Origin: Piscinibacter aquaticus
Lineage (GTDB): Bacteria; Pseudomonadota; Gammaproteobacteria; Burkholderiales; Burkholderiaceae_C
Assembly: GCA_007994965.1 (NCBI GenBank)
Contig: VOPW01000001.1
Coordinates: forward strand, 2,728,001-2,792,000
DNA length: 64,000 nt
Reading direction: 5' to 3'
This document shows positions 30,215 through 40,426 of this stretch, one piece after another. Under the pieces are notes generated by a model that ran no database searches, was not told the origin of the DNA, and saw only the letters and a program-made list of their open reading frames with translations. Positions within the stretch are counted from its first letter, which is position 1, and the number at the start of each line of letters is the position of its first letter. The translations under genes were made by a program, and so were the position numbers.

Positions 30215-30880
30215 ATGATCCAGGGCTTCCTCTTCGACCTCGACGGCACGCTGATCGACAGCATGCCCTGCCACCACGATGCCTGGGTGGCTCGGCATGC
30301 GCGGCGCGGCCTGAGCGTCGATGCCGATGCGTTCTTCGCCGCCACGGCCGGCCGCTCGAACGACGAGATCCTGGCGGACCTGTTCCCCGCGGCCACGCCG
30401 GCCGAGCGCATCGCGATGGCCGACGAGAAGGAGCGGCTGTACCGCGAAGCGGCGGCAACGCGACTGGCACTGGTGGCGGGCGCCGCCGAATTCGTCGAGG
30501 CTTCACGCGCCGCCGGCGTGAAGCTCGCGGTGTGCACCGCCTCGACGCCCGAGAACATGGCGCTGGCGTTCTCACGCTTTCCGATCCGCGAGTGGGTGCA
30601 GACCGTCGTCAGCCCGGCCGACGGGCTGCGCGGCAAGCCGCATCCCGACCTCTTTCTCGAAGCGGCGCGCCGGCTCGGGCTGGCACCCGAGCGCTGCATC
30701 GTCTTCGAGGATGCCCCGCTGGGCATCGAAGCCGCCCGCCGCGCCGGCATGAACGCGGTGGCGTTGACGACCACCCTGCCCGCCGCCAGCTTCGCCGGTT
30801 ACCCCAACCTGATCGCGAGCGCTAGCGACTTCCGCCCGCTCGAACCCCTGGCCCTCATGAAAGAAGACCACCATGCGTGA
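30215..30880 (+). CDS. HAD superfamily phosphatase, subfamily IA
   Basis: Haloacid-dehalogenase-type phosphatase. Intact, 221 residues. Motif I is GFLFDLDGTLIDSMPCHHDAW (DxD nucleophile region), motif II LAVCTASTPEN, and motif III/IV LRGKPHPDLFLEAARRLGLAPERCIVFEDAPLGIEAARRAGM (Lys, then the ED pair). The pattern fits phosphoglycolate phosphatase or beta-phosphoglucomutase relatives acting on small sugar phosphates. It overlaps the pepN start by 8 bases. Its start codon is immediately preceded by the repeat element at 30140. Confidence 0.87.
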   Translation: MIQGFLFDLDGTLIDSMPCHHDAWVARHARRGLSVDADAFFAATAGRSNDEILADLFPAATPAERIAMADEKERLYREAAATRLALVAGAAEFVEASRAAGVKLAVCTASTPENMALAFSRFPIREWVQTVVSPADGLRGKPHPDLFLEAARRLGLAPERCIVFEDAPLGIEAARRAGMNAVALTTTLPAASFAGYPNLIASASDFRPLEPLALMKEDHHA

Positions 30881-33548
30881 AGGCATCGCCCAGGCCATCA
30901 AGCGCGCCGACTACGCCGCGCCGGCCTACTGGATCCGCAGCGTCGAGCTGACCTTCGACCTCGACCCGGCGCGCACCATCGTCGCCAGCCGCATGCGCGT
31001 GGAGCGCAACGCCAGCGGCAATGGCGGCGCGCTGCGCCTGCACGGCGAAGACATCGAGCCGCTGCGCGTGCTGGCCAACGGCCAGAGCGTGTCGTTCCGC
31101 GTCGAGGGCCGCGAACTCGTCATCGACAACCCGCCCGAAGGTGACTTCACACTGGAGATCCGCAACACCTGCGCGCCGGAGAAGAACACCCATCTGTCGG
31201 GCCTGTACACCTCGGGTGGGGGCTTCTTCACCCAGTGCGAGGCGGAGGGCTTCCGCCGCATCACCTACTTCCTCGACCGGCCCGACGTGATGGCGGTCTA
31301 CACGGTGACCTTGCGTGCGAACAAGGCGCGCTACCCGGTGCTGCTGTCCAACGGCAACCTCGTCGAGCAGGGCGAGCTGGACAACGGCCGCCACTATGCC
31401 AAGTGGCACGACCCCTTCCCCAAGCCGAGCTACCTGTTCGCACTGGTGGCGGCGGATCTGGTGGCGCGCGAGCAGCACGTGCGCACGCGTTCGGGCAAGG
31501 ATCACCTGCTGCAGGTGTGGGTGCGACGCGGCGATCTCGACAAGACCGAGCATGCGATGAACTCGCTGATCGCCTCGGTGGTGTGGGACGAAGCCCGCTT
31601 CAGGCTGCCGCTGGACCTGGAGCGCTTCATGATCGTCGCGGTGGGCGACTTCAACATGGGCGCGATGGAGAACAAGGGCCTGAACATCTTCAACACGAAG
31701 TACGTTCTGGCCAACGCCGCCACCGCGACCGACAGCGATTTCGCCGACATCGAGAGCGTGGTCGGCCACGAGTATTTCCACAACTGGACGGGCAACCGCA
31801 TCACCTGCCGCGACTGGTTCCAGCTGAGCCTGAAGGAAGGCCTGACGGTCTTCCGCGACCAGGAATTCAGCATGGACATGGCCGGCAGCGCGAGCGCTCG
31901 CGCCGTCAAGCGCATCCTCGACGTGCGCACGCTGCGCGAGCGGCAGTTCCCGGAAGACGCCGGCACGATGGCGCACCCGGTGCGGCCCGACGAATACGTC
32001 GCCATCGACAACTTCTACACCGCCACCGTCTACGAGAAGGGCGCCGAGGTCGTGCGCATGATGCAGACGCTGGTCGGCCGCGAGGGCTTCGCCAAGGGCA
32101 TGGCGCTGTACTTCGAGCGCCACGACGGCCGTGCCGTGACCTGCGACGACTTCGCGCAGTCCATCGCCGACGCCAACCCCGGCAGCGAACTGGCCCGCAC
32201 GCTGCCGCACTTCAAGCGCTGGTATGGCCGGGCCGGCACGCCGCACCTGACCGCGCGCGGCCGCTACGACGCGCCGACGCGCACCTACACGCTGGCGCTG
32301 GAGCAGCACACGCCGGCCACGCCGGGCCAGGCGGAGAAGCTGCCGTTCGTGATCCCGGTGGCCATGGGTCTGCTGACGCGCGACGGCCGCCCGATGGCGC
32401 TGCGCCTGGAAGACGAGCCGGCCGACAAGGCCGCCGAGGAGCGCGTGCTGGTGCTCGACGAGGCCCGCGCCTTCTACACCTTCGTCGATGTCGACAGCGA
32501 GCCGGTGCCCTCGCTGCTGCGCCACTTCTCGGCGCCGGTGCGGCTGCACGACGGCCTCTCGGACGACGAACTGCTGGTGCTGCTGGCGCACGACCCCGAT
32601 CCGTTCAACCGCTGGGAAGCCGGCCAGCGCACGGCGCTGCACCGCCTGCTGGCCGCCGTGCGCGACGGCCAGCCGCTGCAGCTCGATGCGGCCTTCGTCG
32701 AGGCGATGCGCGGCGTGCTGCGCCACGAGACGCTCGATCCGGCCTTCAAGGACCTGACGCTGACGCCACCCACCGAGACCTACGTGGCCGAGCAGCTCGA
32801 CCACGTCGACCCGCAGCGCATCCACGCGGCGCGCGAGGCGATGGTGCTGCAGCTCGCCCGCGACCTGCGCGCCGACTGGGAGTGGGCCTGGGAGACGCAC
32901 CAGGTCGGCGGCGCCTACTCGCCCGATGCGGTGCAGGCCGGCCGGCGCGCGCTGGCCAACCCGGCGCTGCAGATGCTGTGCCTCGACGCCACCGCGCGCG
33001 GCGACGTGCTCTGGCAGGGCAAGGCCTACCAGCGATTCAAGGATGCGTCCAACATGACCGACCGCCAGGGCGCGTTGTGGGCGCTGCTGGCCTCGCACTC
33101 GGAGATGGCCGACCCGGCGCTCCAGCGCTTCCACGACCAGTTCCGCGACGATGCGCTGGTGATCGACAAGTGGTTCATCCTGCAGGCCGCCGCGCCGGAG
33201 AAGGACGGCCGCGTGTTCGCGCGTGCGAAGGCGCTGCTCAAGCACCCCGATTTCACGCTGGCCAACCCGAACCGCGCGCGCAGCCTGATCCGCACGCTGT
33301 GCGGCGAGAACCCGGCGGCCTTCCACCGCACCGATGCGGCCGGCTATGTGTTCTGGGCCGAGCGCGTGATCGAGCTCGATGCCATCAACCCGCAGCTGGC
33401 CTCGCGCGTCGCCCGCGCGCTGGACCGCTGGGCCACGCTGGCCGAGCCGTACCGAAGTGCCGCGCGCGAGGCGATCGCGCGCGTGGCCGCGCGAGCCGAA
33501 CTGTCCGACGACGTGCGCGAAGTCGTCACCCGAGCCCTGGAGTCCTGA
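30873..33548 (+). CDS. pepN: Aminopeptidase N (M1 family zinc metallopeptidase)
   Basis: Broad-specificity cytosolic aminopeptidase. Intact, 891 residues. [12 protein letters not shown] at about residue 265 is the exopeptidase GxMEN motif. The zinc site [35 protein letters not shown] contains HExxH-x18-E. The later tyrosine is in [15 protein letters not shown]. Sequence and length match E. coli PepN (about 870). It starts 8 bases before the HAD stop and is followed two bases after its stop by fbp. Confidence 0.96.
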   Translation: MREGIAQAIKRADYAAPAYWIRSVELTFDLDPARTIVASRMRVERNASGNGGALRLHGEDIEPLRVLANGQSVSFRVEGRELVIDNPPEGDFTLEIRNTCAPEKNTHLSGLYTSGGGFFTQCEAEGFRRITYFLDRPDVMAVYTVTLRANKARYPVLLSNGNLVEQGELDNGRHYAKWHDPFPKPSYLFALVAADLVAREQHVRTRSGKDHLLQVWVRRGDLDKTEHAMNSLIASVVWDEARFRLPLDLERFMIVAVGDFNMGAMENKGLNIFNTKYVLANAATATDSDFADIESVVGHEYFHNWTGNRITCRDWFQLSLKEGLTVFRDQEFSMDMAGSASARAVKRILDVRTLRERQFPEDAGTMAHPVRPDEYVAIDNFYTATVYEKGAEVVRMMQTLVGREGFAKGMALYFERHDGRAVTCDDFAQSIADANPGSELARTLPHFKRWYGRAGTPHLTARGRYDAPTRTYTLALEQHTPATPGQAEKLPFVIPVAMGLLTRDGRPMALRLEDEPADKAAEERVLVLDEARAFYTFVDVDSEPVPSLLRHFSAPVRLHDGLSDDELLVLLAHDPDPFNRWEAGQRTALHRLLAAVRDGQPLQLDAAFVEAMRGVLRHETLDPAFKDLTLTPPTETYVAEQLDHVDPQRIHAAREAMVLQLARDLRADWEWAWETHQVGGAYSPDAVQAGRRALANPALQMLCLDATARGDVLWQGKAYQRFKDASNMTDRQGALWALLASHSEMADPALQRFHDQFRDDALVIDKWFILQAAAPEKDGRVFARAKALLKHPDFTLANPNRARSLIRTLCGENPAAFHRTDAAGYVFWAERVIELDAINPQLASRVARALDRWATLAEPYRSAAREAIARVAARAELSDDVREVVTRALES

Positions 33549-33550
33549 AC

Positions 33551-34560
33551 GTGTCCGGAAAAGTCAGCCTCACGCAGTACCTCGTCGAACAGCAGCGCGA
33601 GCACGGCCACATCACGCCGCCGCTGCGCCTGCTGCTCGAGACCGTCGCCCGCGCCTGCAAGCGCATCGCGATCTCCGTCAACAAGGGCGCGCTCGGCGAC
33701 GTGCTCGGCAGCGCCCACACCGAGAACGTGCAGGGCGAGGTGCAGAAGAAGCTCGACGTCATCGCCAACGAGGTGCTGATCGAGGCCAACGTCTGGGGCG
33801 GCCACCTCGCCGCGATGGCCAGCGAGGAGATGGACACCATCTCGGTGGTGCCCGACCGCTATCCGCAGGGCGAATACCTGCTGCTGTTCGATCCGCTGGA
33901 CGGCAGCTCGAACATCGACGTCAACGTGTCGATCGGCACGATCTTCTCGGTGCTGCGCAAGATCACCAACAACCGCGGCGTCAGCGAGGACGACTTCCTG
34001 CAGCCCGGCAAGCAGCAGGCGGCGGCGGGCTACTGCGTCTACGGCCCGCAGACCACGCTGGTGCTGACGGTGGGCGACGGCGTCGCGATGTTCACGCTCG
34101 ACCGCGAGATGGGTTCTTGGGTGCTCACCGCCGACCGGTGCAGGTGCCGCCCGACACCAAGGAATTCGCGATCAACATGAGCAACACGCGCCACTGGGCA
34201 CCGCCGGTGAAGCGCTACATCGACGAATGCCCGGCCGGCAAGGAAGGTCCGCGCGGCAAGGACTTCAACATGCGCTGGGTGGCCAGCATGGTGGCCGACG
34301 TGCACCGCATCCTGACCCGCGGCGGCATCTTCATGTACCCCTGGGACAAGCGCGAGCCCGACAAGCCCGGCAAGCTGCGCCTGCTGTACGAAGCCAACCC
34401 GATGAGCTTCCTGATCGAGCAGGCCGGCGGCGCCGCCACCAACGGCACGCAGCGCATCCTCGACATCACACCGGGCAAGCTGCACGAGCGCGTGAGCGTG
34501 GTGCTCGGCTCGAAGAACGAGGTCGAGCGCGTGACCGCCTACCACCGCGACGCGGCCTGA
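33551..34560 (+). CDS. fbp: Fructose-1,6-bisphosphatase class 1 (one frameshift)
   Basis: Gluconeogenic phosphatase converting fructose 1,6-bisphosphate to fructose 6-phosphate, needed when growing on C1 compounds or organic acids. GTG start at 33551. [11 protein letters not shown] and [24 protein letters not shown] carry the metal-binding acidic residues. Then come [21 protein letters not shown], and after an indel near 34138 [48 protein letters not shown] and [18 protein letters not shown]. About 336 residues, family length. It forms an operon with pepN and the following phosphatase. Confidence 0.95.
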
Positions 34561-34567
34561 CCGCGCC

Positions 34568-35236
34568 GTGGGGCAGCTCTACCTCGTCCGCCACGGGCAG
34601 GCGTCGTTCGGCACGCACGACTACGACCGCCTCAGCGAACTCGGCCACCGCCAGTGCCGCCGTCTCGGCGAGCACTTTCGCGAGGCCGGCATCGTCTTCG
34701 AGGCGGCGCTGACCGGCACGCTGCGCCGGCAGATGGAATCGCTCGCCGGCATCGCGCAGGGCCTGCAGATGGCGCCCGAGGCGCAGTCGTGGCCGGGTTT
34801 GAACGAGTACGACGGCGATGCGATCGTGGCAGCGCTCAACCCGCCGCCGCTGCCGGCACTGACCACGCCGGAAGGCGCGCGTGCGCACTTCCGGCTGCTG
34901 CGCGAAGGCCTGCTGGCGTGGATGGAGGGCCGCACGCAGCCGCAGGGCATGCCGACGCACGCGGAGTTCGTGGCCGGCGTGCGCGAGGCGCTGGACCATG
35001 TGCGCGCCAATCACCAGGGCGCGGTGCTGCTGGTCTCCAGCGGCGGGCCGATCGCCACCGCGGTGGCCGAGGTGCTCGGCGCGCCGCGGCAGGCCGCCAT
35101 CGAGCTGAACATGCGCATCCGCAACAGCGCGGTCACCGAATTCGTCTTCAGCGAGAAGCGCCATTCGCTGCTGAGCTTCAACACGCTGCCGCACCTGCAA
35201 GGTCCTGCACACACCGACTGGATCACGTACAGCTGA
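34568..35236 (+). CDS. Histidine phosphatase family protein (phosphoglycerate-mutase-like)
   Basis: Intact, 222 residues, GTG start. The phosphohistidine motif is LYLVRHGQASFGTHDYDRLSELG (RHG), with the second catalytic histidine region replaced by LLVSSGGPIATAVAEVLGAP, where many family members have SHGG. This change to SSGG removes the usual second histidine, so mutase activity is doubtful and phosphatase activity may be altered. It starts 7 bases after fbp. Substrate unknown. Confidence 0.82.
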   Translation: MGQLYLVRHGQASFGTHDYDRLSELGHRQCRRLGEHFREAGIVFEAALTGTLRRQMESLAGIAQGLQMAPEAQSWPGLNEYDGDAIVAALNPPPLPALTTPEGARAHFRLLREGLLAWMEGRTQPQGMPTHAEFVAGVREALDHVRANHQGAVLLVSSGGPIATAVAEVLGAPRQAAIELNMRIRNSAVTEFVFSEKRHSLLSFNTLPHLQGPAHTDWITYS

Positions 35237-35244
35237 GCGCCGGC

Positions 35245-35250
35245 TATAAT
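35245..35250 (+). promoter_or_regulatory. -10 box of the tRNA-Thr promoter
   Basis: A perfect TATAAT ends 11 bases before the tRNA 5' end, giving a start site a few bases upstream of it. No convincing -35 hexamer is visible at 16-18 bases spacing (only ATCACG-like sequence). Confidence 0.65.
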
Positions 35251-35261
35251 CATGGGCTTCC

Positions 35262-35337
35262 GCCGGTGTAGCTCAGTTGGTAGAGCAGCGCATTCGTAAT
35301 GCGAAGGTCGGGAGTTCGACTCTCTTCACCGGCACCA
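35262..35337 (+). tRNA. tRNA-Thr (anticodon CGT)
   Basis: Canonical cloverleaf: acceptor GCCGGTG pairs with CACCGGC, D-arm GCTC...GAGC, anticodon stem GCGCA/TGCGA with loop TTCGTAA (anticodon CGT), and T-arm GGGAG-TTCGACT-CTCTT. The CCA end is encoded (ACCA). 76 bases. It is followed by its own terminator. Confidence 0.97.
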
Positions 35338-35344
35338 GACGCGC

Positions 35345-35380
35345 AAGGCCCGGGATCCGCAGGGATCCCGGGCCTTTCCG
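35345..35380 (+). terminator. Rho-independent terminator of tRNA-Thr
   Basis: A 14-base-pair perfect stem AAGGCCCGGGATCC/GGATCCCGGGCCTT (35345-35376) with loop GCAG, followed by TTCCGTTTTCC. It starts 8 bases after the tRNA 3' end. Confidence 0.95.
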
Positions 35381-35621
35381 TTTTCCGAGCCCGCCTGCCA
35401 CAGCCCACCAGGGACTCCGTCGGCCCGCCGTGTGCGTGACAAGCCACTCAAAAGCGCCAAGCGCAGTCTGCCGACAGCGCCCAAGTCCGTTGTTGTATCG
35501 TCGGACTTCTTATCACTTCCATCATTATTCTCTTCGAGCCGGGAGCGCCGGCGGCCGGGCCGGGCCATGGCCGGGTGCCGCGGTGCGCAGGGCCACGCCC
35601 CACGACGACGGCAGCGGCTCT

Positions 35622-36047
35622 GTGATTACCTCCCGCCTGCCCGTCGAGAAAGCAGTGCCGAAGGAGCGGGCGGTCAAGATCCTGCCGTACGGCGAGCGCG
35701 AAGCGCTGTTCGGCCCCGACCACCGGCTGCGGCGCATTCGGGGTCTGCGCGGCCGATCACTGCCAGTGGACTGCCTCGCCCGCCTGACCGGCGGCAAGGT
35801 CGATCGCATCACCGATGCCGCCGCCGTGCTGGTGGTGGACGGCGGTGACGGGCTCGTCGGCTTCGGTGTGCCGCAGCTGCGCAGCATCGAGCGCGCCCAC
35901 TGGCGGCACGACCTGCCCATCGCGGGCGGCGGGCGGCCGGAGATGGTGACGGTCGGCGAACCCGCGGCCCGGCGCACGCTCGAACTGCTCGACCTCGTGG
36001 CGAGGGCCGGGCGCTTGCGCGCAGAGGCCCTGGCCGCAAGCGCCTGA
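35622..36047 (+). CDS. Hypothetical protein, possibly CheW-like
   Basis: GTG start at 35622 gives 141 residues; the frame is open further upstream but lacks a plausible start, and the leader there is AT-richer. The stretch LRRIRGLRGRSLPVDCLARLTGG, then AAVLVVDGGDGLVGFGVPQLRSIERAHWR, resembles the beta-strand pattern of a CheW domain (lPVxxLxxLLG, then a VGxxVD segment), but the match is weak and lacks the first half of the domain. It converges with the PEP-CTERM gene, sharing an inverted repeat over both stop codons. Confidence 0.4.
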   Translation: MITSRLPVEKAVPKERAVKILPYGEREALFGPDHRLRRIRGLRGRSLPVDCLARLTGGKVDRITDAAAVLVVDGGDGLVGFGVPQLRSIERAHWRHDLPIAGGGRPEMVTVGEPAARRTLELLDLVARAGRLRAEALAASA

Positions 36048-36085
36048 GCCCGGTGGGACGAAGGGGCTGCGAGCGCCTCAGGCGC
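36040..36085. terminator. Inverted repeat spanning two convergent stop codons
   Basis: GCGCCTGAG (36040-36048) and CTCAGGCGC (36077-36085) are perfect complements 28 bases apart. Each covers the stop codon of one of the two convergent genes. The loop is long and there is no T tract, so a role as bidirectional terminator is only possible. Confidence 0.35.
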
Positions 36086-36884
36086 GTGTGACGCTGCGGC
36101 GGCGCGCCGTGGCACCGACCACCGCCAAGCCGAGCAGCAGCATCGCGTAGGTCTCGGGCTCCGGTGCCGGCGAAGCGATCGAGCTCGCATTCACGTAGCT
36201 CGCCACGCGCAGCGTCCCGGTCAGCAAAGACGCCGTGTTGTTGGTGATGCTCAGCGAGATCAGGCCGGCATTGTTGGTCAGCGAGAAGAGACCACCGCTG
36301 CGATCGAGCCAGGCCCCCAGGCCGAAGCCGACCCGGTCCGCCGCATCGGCATAGGCGAGGCTGGCGAACGACAGCATGTCGGAGGCGACGATGGACGACA
36401 CCGGCAACAGCGGCGGCGCATTGCCGGCAATGGACAGGCTGGCGATGCCGGCGAAGGTGAACGTGGCGCCGGGGTCGATCTCGAAACCGTTCTCCCAGCG
36501 GGCACGCGAAATCACCTGCCCGCCCGACTCCGGGAGAGAACCCGTGGCCGAGGTGGACGACGGGAAGCGCGGGATGTAGGCCGTCCCTACGCTCTCGACG
36601 CCCGCGGCCTGCACCACCTGGGCGAACTCGATGTCCTCGCCGCTTCCGAACCAGGGCCCCCAGACGGGTTGACCAGCGGCGGTGCCGATCTGGTCACGCG
36701 TCTGAACGCTCGCTGCACGCGGACCGAACGAGGTATCGGTCCAGCGCGCGGGATCGTTCGGGTTGATCGGCGCGGGGCTCGGCCATTGGGTCACCTGGAA
36801 CGTCGACTGGTAGCTCGACTGCGCCTGGGCCGGCAACACGAAAGCCAGTGCCGCGATGCAGGCGGCGACGACGCGGATTCTCAT
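36078..36884 (-). CDS. PEP-CTERM sorting domain protein
   Basis: Exported protein of unknown function destined for exosortase processing. Intact, 268 residues. The signal peptide is MRIRVVAACIAALAFVLPAQAQ, followed by a Ser/Pro-rich beta-strand-type body (GATFTFAGIASLSIAGNAPP, SLTNNAGLISLSITNNTASL). The tail is PEPETYAMLLLGLAVVGATARRRS: the PEP motif, a hydrophobic helix and arginines. The Shine-Dalgarno AGGAGA lies 5 bases before the ATG. PEP-CTERM proteins are linked to exopolysaccharide or floc formation; the exosortase itself is not in the window. Confidence 0.9.
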   Translation of the reverse strand: MRIRVVAACIAALAFVLPAQAQSSYQSTFQVTQWPSPAPINPNDPARWTDTSFGPRAASVQTRDQIGTAAGQPVWGPWFGSGEDIEFAQVVQAAGVESVGTAYIPRFPSSTSATGSLPESGGQVISRARWENGFEIDPGATFTFAGIASLSIAGNAPPLLPVSSIVASDMLSFASLAYADAADRVGFGLGAWLDRSGGLFSLTNNAGLISLSITNNTASLLTGTLRVASYVNASSIASPAPEPETYAMLLLGLAVVGATARRRSVTRA

Positions 36885-37092
36885 GGTTTCTCCTGGATCT
36901 TGTAATGCATCGAGGATCTCAGAAGCACCGGCGCCCCACCTCCCGCATTCACGGGGGGGAAACTTGAGCAAGTGCAACGCCACGAAACTGACGCTGGCTG
37001 TCGGAGCTGTCGGTGATGCGCGTCTTGCAGCGCAACACGCAGATGCAGGCGCTCCGCGCCGGTCTCGCTGCCCGTCGCCGATACTGCGGCGC

Positions 37093-38316
37093 ATGAGCGC
37101 CGCCACTTCGCCTGACGACACGCCCGCCCCTTCGCGCGGGGCCGACCTGCGCGGCGCCGCCCGGCTGGCCACCGATGCCACTGCCGGCCGGGCCGACTGG
37201 TCGAGGCGATGCACGAACGCATCGCACGGCTGCCGGGCAGCGGCCAGCCGCTGGATGGCCGCACCGGGGGCATCACCGGCCTGGTCTACAAGACGATCCG
37301 CGGCGTCACGCGCGTGGCCGGTGGCAGCCTGGATGCGTTGCTCGGCGTCGTCGCACCGGCGCTCGGCCGCTACGAAGAAGGCATCGAGCGCGACGCGATC
37401 GTCTCGGCGCTCAACGGCGTGCTCGGCGACTACCTGCTGGCCAGCGGCAACCCGCTGGCACTGAGCATGGCGCTGCGCCGCGGCGGCACGACGCTGCCCC
37501 TGGAGCGCGAGGCGCTGGCCACCGCGCTGCCCGAGGCCGGCCCGCGCCTGCTGGTGCTGGTGCACGGACTGTGCATGAACGACCGGCAATGGCTGCGCCA
37601 TGGCCACGATCACGGCGCGGCGCTGGCCCGCGATCTCGGCTGGACGCCGGTCTACCTGCGCTACAACACCGGCCTGCACATCTCGATCAACGGCCATGCC
37701 TTCGCGCAGCAGCTCGAGCAGTTGCTGGCCGCGGCCCGTGGCGCTCGAGCGCCCGGCCATCGTCGGCCACAGCATGGGCGGGCTCGTGAGCCGCAGCGCG
37801 CTGCATGCCGCCACGCAGGCCGGCATGGCCTGGCCGAAGCGGCTCGACGATCTGGTCTTCCTCGGCACGCCGCACCATGGCGCACCGCTGGAGCGCGCCG
37901 GCCATTGGATCGATCTGGTGCTCGGTGCCACGCCCTATGCCGCGCCCTTCGCGCGGCTGGGCCGCGTGCGCAGCGCCGGCATCACCGATCTGCGCCACGG
38001 ACTGCTGCTCGATGAAGACTGGGTCGGCCGCGACCGCTTCGCCCGTGGCGGCGATCGCCGCCAGCCGGTGCCGCTGCCCGCAGGCGTGCGCTGTGGCGCC
38101 TTGGCGGCGAGCCTCGGCGCGCAGGGTGGCACGCTGAAGGAGAAGCTGCTCGGCGACGGACTCGTGCCCCTGGCCAGCGCACTCGGCCAGCACGCCGACC
38201 CCGCGCGGGCGCTGGCCTTCGCGCCCGATCGACAATGGGTGGGCTACGGCATGAACCACCTCGACCTGCTCGACCGCACCGAGGTGTATGCGCAACTGAA
38301 GGAATGGCTGTCATGA
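37093..38316 (+). CDS. Alpha/beta hydrolase, PGAP1/lipase-like (frameshifted)
   Basis: Cytosolic serine hydrolase. From ATG 37093 (MSAATSPDDTPAPSRGADLRGA) a shift near 37200 leads to EAMHERIARLPGSGQPLDGRTGGITGLVYKTIRGVTRVAGGSLDALL. The fold then shows LLVLVHGLCMNDRQW (oxyanion hole HGL), after a second shift near 37740 the nucleophile elbow AIVGHSMGGLVSRSALHAA, and DDLVFLGTPHHGAPLERAGHW. The C-terminal histidine is in GYGMNHLDLLDRTEVYAQLKEWL. About 407 residues. Overlaps the next gene by ATGA. Confidence 0.82.
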
Positions 38317-38636
38317 AGCGAGCGCTCCCCGCCTTGCTCGTATGCGTCGCCGCGCTGCCGGCGCGCGCCGAAGAAGACGCGGCGAAATACGTGTCCTTTG
38401 TCGAGGAGAACGCCGCCAGCTGCGTGCAGCGCAATGCCACGCAGATCCAGGTGCGCAGCACGCACCCGACGCGCAGGATCAAGGTCTGGCTGGACCGTTA
38501 TCACATGGGCGTCGGCACGGGCGATCGCTCGCGCTCCGAACTCACCCCCGGCGCCGAACCCGAGCCGCTGGGCTGCTCGCGCAGCACCACCGGCAAGCAG
38601 GAATGGCGCATCGTGCGCGCCGTCTTCGTCGACTGA
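38313..38636 (+). CDS. Hypothetical periplasmic protein
   Basis: Intact, 107 residues, with a short signal peptide (MKRALPALLVCVAALPARAEED). The mature part has two cysteines (NAASCVQRNA and EPLGCSRSTT) that could form a disulfide and a beta-rich pattern (IQVRSTHPTRRIKVWLDRYHMGVGTGDRSR). Not recognised as a named family. Translationally coupled to the preceding hydrolase (ATGA), two bases before the P450 gene. Confidence 0.65.
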   Translation: MKRALPALLVCVAALPARAEEDAAKYVSFVEENAASCVQRNATQIQVRSTHPTRRIKVWLDRYHMGVGTGDRSRSELTPGAEPEPLGCSRSTTGKQEWRIVRAVFVD

Positions 38637-38638
38637 GC

Positions 38639-39966
38639 ATGCAGGGCCCGCCCTGGCGCGCGCTGGCCCATCTGCCGCATTGCGGCCACGCGCCGCTGAT
38701 GGTCGATCTCGCGCTGCTGCGTGACACGCTGGCCTTCGCGCGCGGCGTTAGCCAGCGCGCCGGGCCGGTGTCACGCGCGATCCTCGTCGGCCGGCCGCAG
38801 GCGCTGCTGATGTCGGCGGCGGCGATGGAGACGGTGCTCGGCGATACCGCCGGCCGCGTCTCGGCCGCCGGTGGCTGGGCGCCCTTTCTCGGCGAGCTGT
38901 TTCCGCGCGGGCTGATCCTGCGCGACGGTGACGACCACCGCACGCACCGCCGCCGCATGCTGCCCGCACTGCGCCGCGATGCGCTGCAGCAGCACCGGCG
39001 CGCATGCAGCCGCGCATCGAGGCGGCCGTGGCGTCATGGCTCGCCGCCGGCCGGCTCGACCTGCACGATGCCGCGCGGCGGCTCACGCTGGACATCGCCA
39101 GCGACGTCTTCCTCGGCGTGCGCGACGCCGGCGAGATCGAGGCCGCGCACCATGACTTCGTGCAGCTGGTCGATGCGTCTGCGGCCATCCTGCGCCTGCG
39201 CACGCCGTGGGTGACGTACGGCCGCGGGCTGCGGGCTCGCGAGCGGCTGGCGGCCTTCCTGAGGGCGCGCATTCCGGCGCGCCGGGCCGCGCCCGGCGAC
39301 GATCTCTTCTCGCAGCTGTGCGTGCTGCGCGACGAGGACGGCCTCGCCTTCGCCGACGACGAGATCGTCGACCACATGATCTTCCTGTGGATGGCCGCGC
39401 ACGACACCACGCGCAGCGCGATCACCACGCTGGCGCGCTCGCTCGCGCTGGCACCGGCGTGGCAGCAGCGCCTGCGCGACGAGGTGCTGGCGCAGGGTGG
39501 CGCCGGCGAGGCGCCGAGCGTCGAATCGCTGGCCGGACTGGAAACGCTGGGCGCCGCGTTCAAGGAAGCACTGCGGATGTTCCCGCCAATTCCGACGCTG
39601 GCGCGGCAGTTGCACGCCGAGACCACCATCGACGGCCACCGCCTGCCCGCCGGCACGCCGGTGACGCTGTTCCTGCTTGCCGTGCAGCGCGACGAACGCT
39701 GGTGGCCCGCGCCCGACCAATTCGATCCGGAGCGCTTCCTGCGCGCCGATCCCGCGCGCCACCGCTACGCCTGGGTGCCCTTCGGCGGCGGCGCGCACAT
39801 GTGCCTCGGCCAGCACTTCGCGCAGATTCAGGGCAAGGCGGTGCTGCGCGCGCTGCTGGCGCGCGCGCGCTGGCAACTGCAAGGGGGCAGCGCCGCGGCG
39901 CGCATGGCCTTCGCGCCGATCGCCCATCCGCCCGGCGGGCTGCCGGTGGCACTGCAGCCGCTCTGA
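38639..39966 (+). CDS. Cytochrome P450 (one frameshift)
   Basis: Heme-thiolate monooxygenase. The oxygen-binding I-helix motif is FLWMAAHDTTRSAI, the K-helix ExxR is FKEALRMFPPIPTLARQ, the PERF-like element is FDPERFLRADPARHRYAWVPFGGG, and the heme ligand cysteine is in FGGGAHMCLGQHFAQIQG. The N-terminus MQGPPWRALAHLPHCGHAPL and RDGDDHRTHRRRMLPALRRDAL (C-helix) is in a different frame from 39004 onward (one indel). About 442 residues, soluble type. No ferredoxin or reductase gene is adjacent. The sequence resembles sterol/retinoid-type bacterial P450s (CYP120-like), but the substrate is unknown. Confidence 0.88.
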
Positions 39967-39970
39967 GCGG

Positions 39971-40326
39971 CTAGAAGCACTCAGGCTGCGGCATCTTCAT
40001 GCGGCAGCTCCACATCAGCCGCTCGGCGCCGTTCTTCATCGAGCGGCGGAAGGTGGCGGTGGCCTCGGCCGCGATGGCATCGGGCAACGGCACCGCCACG
40101 TCGGCACCGGTGCTGTTGGTGTAGAAGTTGAGGAAGCAGGTGCGCTCCGGGTCGCACAGCGTGGCCTTTGGCGCAGGTAGGCCTCGGAATTGCGCGCCTG
40201 TTCGGCCGGCACGATCACGTAGCGCACCAGGCCCTGCTGGCCCACCACCGGCCGTGCCGTTTCAGCCGAAGCACCCGCGGCGGCCAACGCCGCGGCGAGC
40301 CCCACACCCAGGCAGATCGTCTTCAT
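39971..40326 (-). CDS. Hypothetical small secreted protein (one frameshift)
   Basis: Start at 40326 gives a signal peptide MKTICLGVGLAAALAAAGASAE. The mature part continues PVVGQQGLVRYVIVPAEQARNSEAYLR and, after an indel near 40170, TLCDPERTCFLNFYTNSTGADVAVPLPDAIAAEATATFRRS then NGAERLMWSCRMKMPQPECF. Four cysteines in the mature part suggest disulfides. About 118 residues. No recognised family. It lies tail to tail with the P450 gene. Confidence 0.55.
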
Positions 40327-40426
40327 GGGCGCATGGTAGGCCCTCGTCGCCTCGTGGGAAACGCCAATGCCGCCACTGGGGCGAAGGCGCACCATCGAAA
40401 CGTCGTCGTCATGCCCCGGAGGCTCC

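Noticed and set aside
30855..33326. Long minus-strand ORF (823 residues) opposite pepN
   Set aside because: A shadow of high-GC codon usage in pepN; it is His/Arg/Gln/Val-rich with no recognisable domain.
35250..35447. Minus-strand ORF ending in EESRTPDLRITNALLYQLSY across tRNA-Thr
   Set aside because: This is the well-known false protein produced by translating the antisense strand of a tRNA gene and its terminator.
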